Part shown: in pieces, positions 38,049-45,999 of the stretch
Position numbering within the stretch: the stretch's first letter is position 1
Layout of the letters: every line of letters begins with the position of its first letter
Assembly: GCA_963720775.1 (NCBI GenBank)
Contig: CAVRGR010000007.1
Coordinates: 620,001 to 684,000, forward strand
Length of the DNA stretch: 64,000 nt
Source of the DNA: JAENVT01 sp963720775
GTDB taxonomy: Bacteria; Actinomycetota; Acidimicrobiia; Acidimicrobiales; Ilumatobacteraceae
Direction: 5' to 3'
Made by a program: the position numbers and the translations under genes
Notes under the pieces: generated by a model
What the model was told of the DNA's origin: nothing
Seen by the model: the letters and a program-made list of their open reading frames with translations, nothing else
The model's database searches: none

Positions 38049-39164
38049 GTGCTGACGCGCACCGGTCTCGGGGTGTTGATCGGCACAGTATTCTGCGTCT
38101 TCTTCGGGCTGGTGTGGAGCTACGAGGAGCTCCTCGCCATCGCTGCGGCCGGCGCTGTGGCCGTGGGCATGGCCTTGTACACCTCGAGGCGGCCGACGCG
38201 CCACGCCGCCAGGCGACGACTGATCACCGCGCGCGTGGCTCGCGGCGACACCGTCCACGTTCGCTATCAGATCTTCAACCAGACCCAGCACCGGCTGGGT
38301 TCCACTCGACTGACCGACGAGTTCCAGGGTGTTCACCAGTCGTTCGACGTCCCGTCGTTGCCGCGCATGACCAGGTACGAGGCCGAAACGGGCTTTGCTA
38401 CCCGACGGCGGGGAATCTTCCCGATCGGCCCACTGTCGTTCGAACGTACCGACCAGCTCGGCCTGGCAACCGCCAGCCGCCCGATCGGCCAACTCGGCAC
38501 GGTTGTCGTGCACCCGCGGGTGTATCCGCTGATCACCGCGTCTGGCGCGGTGCGTGTGATCACCAACGATGCCGTCCTGCGCCGACCGTCGGGAGACCCG
38601 CAGTCGGGCTTCCAGTCGCTTCGCGAGTACCAGTACGGCGACGACACCCGGTTGATCCACTGGCCCACGTCGGCGCGGGCGGCCACGCTGATGGTCCGCG
38701 AGTTCGTCGACCTTCGGCGCCACGAGTTCACCGTCGTCATCGACACGTCCGCCGATGCCGCGTCCGAGGATGATTTCGAAGAGGTTGTCGATGCCGGCGC
38801 CAGCGTTGCGGCCTTCGCTCTGCGGTCCGGACTCGATGTCGTCGTGCGAACCACCTCACGGCTGAGATCCGGCCGGCCCTATGCGTTGGTCGATCAGTCC
38901 GAGATGCTCGACCTGCTCACACCGCTCCAGCAAGGCAGTGGCACCGATGTGCTCACGCTGGCCAGTTTGTTCACCGGAGGTCTGGGTGGAGTCGCCGTTC
39001 TCGTGGTCACCGGGCCCAGGGGGCCGTCGACGGCGTTCTCCCACGGCGATCAGATCAGTGTGGCCCGCGTCGGCGCGGGGGCCGACATCGCCGGCCTCAA
39101 CTGCTCGGCCATCGCTGCTGGAGATGCTGCTCAGTTTGCCGAACGGTGGGCGCAGTGGAACTAG
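38049..39164 (+). CDS. DUF58 domain membrane protein
   Basis: 371 residues, GTG start. Two N-terminal membrane helices (about 5-45), then a beta-rich region (RGDTVHVRYQIFN, and TRRRGIFPIGPLSFERTDQLGL) and the DUF58 core GDPQSGFQSLREYQYGDDTRLIHWPTSARAATLMVREF, followed by a VWA-like domain beginning FTVVIDTSAD. Such proteins are partners of MoxR ATPases, and the VWA-type fold often binds metal and partner proteins. It overlaps the next gene by up to 19 bases. Expected to face the cytoplasm next to the membrane. Confidence 0.93.
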   Translation: MLTRTGLGVLIGTVFCVFFGLVWSYEELLAIAAAGAVAVGMALYTSRRPTRHAARRRLITARVARGDTVHVRYQIFNQTQHRLGSTRLTDEFQGVHQSFDVPSLPRMTRYEAETGFATRRRGIFPIGPLSFERTDQLGLATASRPIGQLGTVVVHPRVYPLITASGAVRVITNDAVLRRPSGDPQSGFQSLREYQYGDDTRLIHWPTSARAATLMVREFVDLRRHEFTVVIDTSADAASEDDFEEVVDAGASVAAFALRSGLDVVVRTTSRLRSGRPYALVDQSEMLDLLTPLQQGSGTDVLTLASLFTGGLGGVAVLVVTGPRGPSTAFSHGDQISVARVGAGADIAGLNCSAIAAGDAAQFAERWAQWN

Positions 39165-41254
39165 CGCGGGTGCCCGCCCTCCTCAATGGCCGGCGGCTGG
39201 CCCGCGCCGCCGCGGTCTTCGTGTTCGCCACAGGTCTGGCGCTCAGCGGCGCACGGGCGGTGGGCACGCGCCTCGAACCTGTCCTGCTGATCCCAGGGTT
39301 CCTGGCGGTGCTCGTCGGATGGTCGATGGCCCGCCTGAACCTTCTGGTTCGGGCACTCGGCCAGGTTGTCGTGTTCGTCGGCTCGGGCCTGTGCGTCGCC
39401 TACGCCTCCGACGGTACGGCTGCCGATCTCGGCAGGGGCTTGCTCGACGGTCCTCACCAGCTCGTCACCACTGCCTGGCCGAGCCCGCGGTTCGCGACGA
39501 TCTTCGTCGCTCTGGCTGCGTTCATCTACATCGCCACGGCTCTGGCGATCGATCTGGCGATGCGTCTTCGGTGGCGCGCACTGGCCATCGCTCCGCTGGT
39601 GGTCGCGCTCGTCGCGCTCGTCGCTGTGGGTGCGCCTGACGGGGCCCAGTGGCAGGTCGTGCTCTTCGCCGGCGTCGCATCGTTCGTCCTGCTGTGGATC
39701 GGCCTCGACGACCGGGTCGCCAGCATCCGCGCCGGCGTCCTCGTCGCGGTGGCCACCGGTCTCGCCGCGTTGGTCACCGTGGCAACCGTGTCGGTCGCCG
39801 TGGCCGCGCGGGCCAATCCTCGGCACGCAGAATCCGCCAACCACGAGCTCGCCCTGCTCGATCCGCTTGCCGCGGTGGAAGCCCAGAAGAACGCCACCTC
39901 ACCGCAAGATCTGTACCAAGTGCAATCAGCGTCGCTGGGCGAGATGCATCGCTGGAGGGTCGCCGCGCTCGACACCTACAACGGTGAATCGTGGTCGACC
40001 AACGGACAGGTCACGCCGGTCGGCAACCGTCTGGACAGCGGCACGGGCGCTCCCGACGTCTCGGTAACTGTCATCGCCCTCCGCAGTCAGACTGCGCTGT
40101 GGGTCTCGCCGGGGCTCCTGCTGCGTAGCACCGCGCCTGTCGAAACCGACTCCGAACGTCGCGTCGTTCGGATCATCGGCACCCAGCGGCCGGCGGTCAC
40201 CACGTTCACCGTAGAACCCGAGGCGGAGTTCGTTGCCGCCTCGGCGGGCACCCCTGCCAGGATCGAGCCGACCGAGATCGAGAACTCCTACTCGACGCTT
40301 GCGGGGACGCTCGCCGGCTCCGACGGGACGATCGCCGACAGGATCGCCAAGCTGGCCTCCACCTTGCACGACACCTACAGGCTCAACTCCGACCTGCCCG
40401 GCGGCGTTCAACAGAGCTTGGTCGACGGTTTCCTGCGCAACACCAAGATCGGCAACGTCGAGCAGTTCGTCACCGGCTTCGTCCTGCTGGCCCGCAGCCT
40501 CGGCGTCGATGCCCGTATTGCTACGGGCTACAACCTCGACAGCACATCGACGTCAGCCACCATCGCCACCGACGATGCCATCGCCTGGGCAGAGGTGCTC
40601 ACCGACAAGGGGTGGCTCAGCGTCGACGTGTTCCCGAAGGACGACGCGACCGCGCAGCCGAAGATCACCCCCGCAGGTCAGCCGGAGACACCGGCCGCCG
40701 CGCAACCGCTGTTGCCGCCACAGGTCGACCCGGCCGACCCCAACAAGCCCGTCGAGGCACCGCCGTTGCCTGCCAAGGCCGGCGCTTGGTCGAGCGTGCG
40801 TGTGTGGGCGCTCCGCGGCGGGCTCTTCACCGGCCTGTTGCTGTGGCCGTTCGTCGTCTTCTCGATGATCGTCACCTGGAAGAAGCTGCGCCGCCGCAGG
40901 GGCCTGAAGGCACCCGATCCAGCGCGTCGGGTCAGCACGGCGTGGACCCTGGCCACCGACGCGCTCGTCGACGCCGGCGCCGCGTTGGGCCCGAGCCAGA
41001 CCAATGCGGAGCTCGTGGCGGCCGGTGTCGCCGCGCAGCCGGCCGCGGGTCCGCCGCTCGGTCGGCTGCAGCGCCACGCCGACGCTGTGACGTTTGCTTC
41101 GGCGACGTGCGATCCCCAACGTGCCGCCGATGCCGTCGATCAGCTTCGACTGGTCGAGTCGAGCATTCGCAACTCGTCGACACGTTGGTGGCGTTGGAAG
41201 TGGTGGCTGAGCACACGCTCGTTGCGCCGCACCACTCAGTCGCCCCTGCGCTGA
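39146..41254 (+). CDS. TgpA-like membrane protein with inactive transglutaminase domain
   Basis: 702 residues. About six N-terminal membrane helices (20-230), an extracytoplasmic region including a transglutaminase-fold segment (about 400-510), a Pro-rich linker and one C-terminal helix (about 560-585) with a basic cytoplasmic tail. In active homologs the site reads G-x-C-E-x-F and later H-A-W; here it reads GNVEQFVTGFVLLARSLGV and DAIAWAEVLTDKGW, so Cys is Val and His is Ile, with only the Asp side (VDVFP) kept. The domain is thus likely a binding module. Start GTG 39146 or 39155. Third gene of the MoxR-DUF58 operon. Confidence 0.88.
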   Translation: MGAVELARVPALLNGRRLARAAAVFVFATGLALSGARAVGTRLEPVLLIPGFLAVLVGWSMARLNLLVRALGQVVVFVGSGLCVAYASDGTAADLGRGLLDGPHQLVTTAWPSPRFATIFVALAAFIYIATALAIDLAMRLRWRALAIAPLVVALVALVAVGAPDGAQWQVVLFAGVASFVLLWIGLDDRVASIRAGVLVAVATGLAALVTVATVSVAVAARANPRHAESANHELALLDPLAAVEAQKNATSPQDLYQVQSASLGEMHRWRVAALDTYNGESWSTNGQVTPVGNRLDSGTGAPDVSVTVIALRSQTALWVSPGLLLRSTAPVETDSERRVVRIIGTQRPAVTTFTVEPEAEFVAASAGTPARIEPTEIENSYSTLAGTLAGSDGTIADRIAKLASTLHDTYRLNSDLPGGVQQSLVDGFLRNTKIGNVEQFVTGFVLLARSLGVDARIATGYNLDSTSTSATIATDDAIAWAEVLTDKGWLSVDVFPKDDATAQPKITPAGQPETPAAAQPLLPPQVDPADPNKPVEAPPLPAKAGAWSSVRVWALRGGLFTGLLLWPFVVFSMIVTWKKLRRRRGLKAPDPARRVSTAWTLATDALVDAGAALGPSQTNAELVAAGVAAQPAAGPPLGRLQRHADAVTFASATCDPQRAADAVDQLRLVESSIRNSSTRWWRWKWWLSTRSLRRTTQSPLR

Positions 41255-41279
41255 CTGCCCGTCGCCCACGGCGGCGTCG

Positions 41280-44200
41280 TCAGCCGATGATCAGGGAGAT
41301 CTGCGATTCTGCAGTTGCACCGAAGGGGTCGGTGGCTAGACACGAGAACACCGCCGAGCCTTGGAACCCTTGGAACTCGATGTGCAGTCGCTTTCGGGCG
41401 GGTATCGATGGGTCTGGGTCGTTGATGATGGCGTACGTGAAGATCGGTGGTGGGCTGCACGTGACGGACAACGGGTCGGCATCGGCATCGATGGGTGACA
41501 AGGTGATGTCGATCTTGTCATCAGGCGTGGTCGCCGAGACGTCGTTGAACGTCGGCGCGCGGTTGGAGGTGATGGTGATGGTCGACGACGCGGTGAGCCC
41601 GCCGGTGTCGACGATGGTGTAGTTGAACTTGGACACGCCATGGTCGATGCTGACCGTGACCAGCGTGCCGTCGTTGCTGATCACCTGATCGCTCGGGTCG
41701 AGCGGCGTGATGACCTGCACCTTGAGCTGGCCTGGCTGGGTATCCTCGGGATCGGAGTCGTTCAGTGTGGGGTCGAACGAGAACTGGAACTGGTCGGTCG
41801 TGTACGAGTCGGCAACGGCGGTGGGGGGAAGGTTGTTGATGGTGAGGTTGATGGTGGCCACCGCTGTGAGTCCACCGGGGTCGGCAATGGTGGCTGTGAA
41901 CGTGTAGAGGCCACTGGGGGAACCGGCCGGGGGTGACGCCTTGACGGCACCGGAGACGATCGAGACCCAAGTGGGTTGGCCGTTGAGCGACACCACCGTC
42001 AACGCCTCGTTGTTGGTGTCGGAGGCCAGATCGGTGGCCAGCAGCGTCAACGAGTCGCCTTGCGACAGCTTCTTGTCGACGGAACCGGCCACGGGCGGCT
42101 GATTGACGTCGATCGTCAGCACACCGTTGTCGGTCTGGTGGCAACCGTTCTCGACGACGAACGTGACCAGCTCGTTGTCGCTCTTGCCGGCCGGCGGGGT
42201 GTAGACGCCAACGGGGCCGGTGAGACCGGCGCCGTTGACGCTGTCCGGGCGAACGTGGCCAGACACCGCGTACTGCGTGAGATCGATGGCGATGGGCTGC
42301 TGATACCCGGTGAGGACCGTTGTGGAGACGGCCTTTGGCGCACTCTCCGAGCACGCCAGGATGTTGAGCTTGATGGAACCCTGCGCGGTGGGGCCACCGC
42401 TGCCGTCACTCAGGTTGTACATGATGGTGGCGTGCTTCTCGAGGACGTCGGGGGCGGCAGTCAGCGTGAGGACCCCGTTGGTCAGTTGCACCACGCCGAA
42501 GCTGGCAGGTGGTCGGTTGACGAGGGTCGCAGTTGGCTTGTCGTTGTCGTCGGTGATGCCGAGGTCGTTGGCCAGCAGGTCGACGCTGCCGCTACCCCCG
42601 CTCGACACGGTGAGCGAATCGTCGACAGCCACCGGCGGCGGGTTCACGGGCACCGCCGCGGCGACCGTCACCGTGATCTTGCCCGATGCCGTCTGCGTGA
42701 CGTCCGCGGAGTTGGCAACGACGTAGGTGATCGATATCAGGCCGACCGCTTGCGGCGTGATCCGTATGGTTCCACCGCTGCGCTCGACCGAGGCTGGAGC
42801 CGAACCTGGATCGAGCGAGGCTGACAGCAGGCTGAGGGTGAGGCTCGGGTTCTGCTCGTGCAATTCATTGAAAACGTCGATCGGCGGCACCGGGATGTCG
42901 AGGTTGGTCGATCGCGAGATGGGGTGCGTGAGCGGCGCCGGGGGAGCTGCCGGAGGTGCCGTGAGCAGGATCGAGATCGTGCCGCGGCGGTATCCGTTGT
43001 GGCCGTCGCTGATCGTGATGTCGAGGCTGACGACCGTCGGAACGGCATCGGCCGAACCCGGCAATGGGGCGGTGTAGCGGAAGGTCTGTGTACCTTGTGT
43101 GAAGTTGGTGCTGCCGACGCCTTGCTTCGACATCGACGCGAACACCAGGCTGTCGCCGTCGACATCAGTGGCCAGATCGTTGGCGTCGAAGTTGATGAAG
43201 TCACCGAAGTTGACCTCCGGGGCCAACTTGCTGACCACCAGCGTCGGGTCGTGGTTGCCCGGTGGGGGCGGCGTGACGGTGACGACGATCCAGGCCTCGT
43301 CGCCGAGGCCCTGGGCGTTGGCCACGTTGTACTTGCAGCGATACGTCGCGTTGAGGCCCGCCGGCGGAGTGAAGGTGACGCTCTCGTCGGGAGTGGTCTT
43401 GGCGACTCCGCCGTTGGGGCAGACTGGATCGCCGACGATGTGCGGCTGCCCTCCGGACGGATCGCTGTCGTTGGCCAACACGTTGATGGTGACGGGTTTG
43501 TCGGTAGTTGTGTCCGCAAAATCGTCGCGGGCGAACGGGGCGCGTGGCAACGGGTCGACCAGCACGGTGACCGTGACGGTTCCGACGGCGGTGTTGCCGT
43601 GGCCGTCACCGATCTTGTACGTGAAGGTGACGGGTGTCGGTTCGGTGATGTTGGGAAGGTTCGGCGTGAACCGCACAAAATTCGAGGTGCCCTCGACCGC
43701 GGTCGTACCGACACCACCGTCGGGCTGGGTGACCGAGAGCAGCCGTATGGGATCATGTTCAGGGTCGGAGTCGTTGGCAGTGACCGCGATCTTCACCGAG
43801 TTGCCGACCACGACCCGATCGGTGTCGGGATTGGCAACAGGCGGCCGGTTCGGGGCGTTGTCGTTGATGCGCACGACGAGCACGTGGCCCACCACTTCCG
43901 GGAGATCGCTTCCGTCGGTGAGGCCGTACTGAACGACCGAGAGCTCGCCAGCACCCTGTTGCAGGGTGATCTCCAACTCCTGACCACTGAGCGCGACGCT
44001 GACGCCCTTCGGAGGGGGCAGGGCCCGGATGGTGAGGTTGTCACCGTCGGGATCGGAGTCGTTGGCCTTCACGTCGACCGTTGCCGTCTTCCCGATCCGC
44101 AGGCGGATGGCGTCGGGGCGGGCCTTGGGTGCCTGGTTCGGGATGTCATCGCCCGAGACCTGCACGACGACGTCGGTCTTGGCGCTGGTGCCGCCCTGCG

Positions 44201-45935
44201 GATCTGCCGCCTGATAGGTGAACTTGTACGTTCCGGGCGTGTCGGGTGGGTCGTACTTGAGCGCGGGTAAGCCCGTGGGTCCGAGCGTGTAGGTGATCTT
44301 GGCCGAGCCGTTGTCCCCGAACGTGGGGATCGTCAGCGGGTCGCGCTCCGGGTCGATGTCGTTGGCGAGAACATCGATGGTGACGGGGTGTCCGACGCGT
44401 GTCGAGGCGCGGTCGGGCGTGGCGATCGGCGCCCGGTTGGGGCTGTCGGGTGGGAACAACTGCACGTGAACCGTCGCGGTGTCCGGGTTGCCGTTCTCGT
44501 CGACGATCGTGTAGTCGAAGGTGTCGAGGCCACTGAAGCCGAGAGCGGGCACGTAGGTCACCGACGTGCCGTCGAGCACGTCGACCGTTCCGTGGCCTGC
44601 CTTCAGCTTGTCGCCGACGCTCACCACGGCGATCGCGTTGCCATCGGGGTCGTAGTCGTTGGCGGTGACCGGGATCGTGACGGTGGTGCCGGCGCGTGCG
44701 GTGACGGAGTCGTCGACGGCGACGGGTGGGTCGTCGATGCCGTTCGTATCTTGGTGGTCCTGCTGGGTGTCGGCGCCCGGTGCGTTGCCGGCCCCTTCCG
44801 GCGTGGCGACTGCGCCTGAACCGGGATCGGTGATCTGGCCCTGTGCGTTCACCGTCGGTGCAGTCGTGTCGTTCTTGTGGATGGCCTGCACACCGAACTG
44901 CTGGACGACCCAGGCGGTGCTGCCCTTTTCGTCGTCGATCCAGATCATTCCGTTGATGGCGGTGATGGTCAACGTCGCCCCATTCGGCACTCCGGATGGC
45001 TTGCCCCCCAGCAACTTGCCGGTGTCGAGATCGATGGGCTGGATTTCGTTGTTGGAGTGAACGACGGCAGCGATGGTCCCGGCGACCGCCAGCGTGTCGC
45101 TGCCACCAACATCGAGTCCGTCGACATGGAGGACCTTGTCGATACCGGTCTTGCCGATGCAGGCCAGCGTGTCGCCGGTAGCCATCCACACACACGGCGC
45201 GTCGTCGCCCTTCTTCTGAAGGATGGCGTCGGCGGCGTTGGGGATCGAGTTGACGGGCACCTCGCCACCGTCGACCCAACGCACCAACTGGTTCTTGTGA
45301 TCGATGTACACAGCGTGCGGGCCGACCGTGGTGGTGAGATCGCGGTTTCCACGCAACTGGAAGGTCTCGCTGGAACTGTCGACACCGACGTGCTTCGCGT
45401 CAGTCTTCGTGAACAGCCACATGCTGCCGTCGCGGGCCACGCGAGCGTCGTCGGACTTGGGGATCTTGATCGCTCGAGTCACATCGCCGGCAGCGACGAT
45501 GTTGGCGGCCGGGGCATCGTGGTTGACGACAGTCAAACCGGTGGTGCCGACACCGAGCTGATCGCGGGTGGTCGTTGGTAGCAACGCACCGACCAGCTGA
45601 GGTGTGCCCAACTGCAGGTTGGCCGTCGACACGGCTTGCACCGTGCCGAGCGAGGGAGCCACCAGAAACGCCCCACCCGCGCCCTGCACGGCGATCTCGT
45701 TGGGGTCGGCCGACTTGGCCTCGATCTTCGCCAAGACCTTGCCCGACAACCCGTCGGCGAGCACGAGCAGTTGACCGGGTTGGTAGACGAGCCAGCGAGT
45801 GGCTGCGCTCGACTTCATCGAGGTCGGCCGGACCCCGTCGCTGTGGACGATTCCGACGGCTGCAGCGATGATGGCAGTGGTGCCGAGCGCGGCGTATCCC
45901 ACCGTGCGCCAACTCACCTTCTGTGTCTGTGCCAT
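41280..45935 (-). CDS. Giant secreted protein with cadherin/Ig-like repeats
   Basis: 1551 residues. An N-terminal membrane anchor or signal (about 8-32), a propeller-like region (about 35-350) rich in short beta repeats (GSMWLFTKTDAKHVG, TGDTLACIGKTG), a disordered linker, and from about residue 375 some ten or more beta-sandwich repeats of roughly 90 residues. Most repeats carry the Ca-binding-type sequence N-D-x-D-P-x-x-D (NDYDPDGN, NDIDPERD, NDSDPDGD, NDSDPEHD, NDSDPSGG) typical of cadherin-like/Big_9 tandem domains, and paired Cys occur in the later ones. There is no C-terminal sorting signal. Likely an extended adhesin or wall-spanning fibre, convergent with the transglutaminase-like gene (25-bp gap). 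Confidence 0.88.
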   Translation of the reverse strand: MAQTQKVSWRTVGYAALGTTAIIAAAVGIVHSDGVRPTSMKSSAATRWLVYQPGQLLVLADGLSGKVLAKIEAKSADPNEIAVQGAGGAFLVAPSLGTVQAVSTANLQLGTPQLVGALLPTTTRDQLGVGTTGLTVVNHDAPAANIVAAGDVTRAIKIPKSDDARVARDGSMWLFTKTDAKHVGVDSSSETFQLRGNRDLTTTVGPHAVYIDHKNQLVRWVDGGEVPVNSIPNAADAILQKKGDDAPCVWMATGDTLACIGKTGIDKVLHVDGLDVGGSDTLAVAGTIAAVVHSNNEIQPIDLDTGKLLGGKPSGVPNGATLTITAINGMIWIDDEKGSTAWVVQQFGVQAIHKNDTTAPTVNAQGQITDPGSGAVATPEGAGNAPGADTQQDHQDTNGIDDPPVAVDDSVTARAGTTVTIPVTANDYDPDGNAIAVVSVGDKLKAGHGTVDVLDGTSVTYVPALGFSGLDTFDYTIVDENGNPDTATVHVQLFPPDSPNRAPIATPDRASTRVGHPVTIDVLANDIDPERDPLTIPTFGDNGSAKITYTLGPTGLPALKYDPPDTPGTYKFTYQAADPQGGTSAKTDVVVQVSGDDIPNQAPKARPDAIRLRIGKTATVDVKANDSDPDGDNLTIRALPPPKGVSVALSGQELEITLQQGAGELSVVQYGLTDGSDLPEVVGHVLVVRINDNAPNRPPVANPDTDRVVVGNSVKIAVTANDSDPEHDPIRLLSVTQPDGGVGTTAVEGTSNFVRFTPNLPNITEPTPVTFTYKIGDGHGNTAVGTVTVTVLVDPLPRAPFARDDFADTTTDKPVTINVLANDSDPSGGQPHIVGDPVCPNGGVAKTTPDESVTFTPPAGLNATYRCKYNVANAQGLGDEAWIVVTVTPPPPGNHDPTLVVSKLAPEVNFGDFINFDANDLATDVDGDSLVFASMSKQGVGSTNFTQGTQTFRYTAPLPGSADAVPTVVSLDITISDGHNGYRRGTISILLTAPPAAPPAPLTHPISRSTNLDIPVPPIDVFNELHEQNPSLTLSLLSASLDPGSAPASVERSGGTIRITPQAVGLISITYVVANSADVTQTASGKITVTVAAAVPVNPPPVAVDDSLTVSSGGSGSVDLLANDLGITDDNDKPTATLVNRPPASFGVVQLTNGVLTLTAAPDVLEKHATIMYNLSDGSGGPTAQGSIKLNILACSESAPKAVSTTVLTGYQQPIAIDLTQYAVSGHVRPDSVNGAGLTGPVGVYTPPAGKSDNELVTFVVENGCHQTDNGVLTIDVNQPPVAGSVDKKLSQGDSLTLLATDLASDTNNEALTVVSLNGQPTWVSIVSGAVKASPPAGSPSGLYTFTATIADPGGLTAVATINLTINNLPPTAVADSYTTDQFQFSFDPTLNDSDPEDTQPGQLKVQVITPLDPSDQVISNDGTLVTVSIDHGVSKFNYTIVDTGGLTASSTITITSNRAPTFNDVSATTPDDKIDITLSPIDADADPLSVTCSPPPIFTYAIINDPDPSIPARKRLHIEFQGFQGSAVFSCLATDPFGATAESQISLIIG

Positions 45936-45999
45936 GCCGCCTACCTCAGGACGATGATCGTTCAGCGACGTGAAAATCGGACGTCAGCCTATCGGCGTC

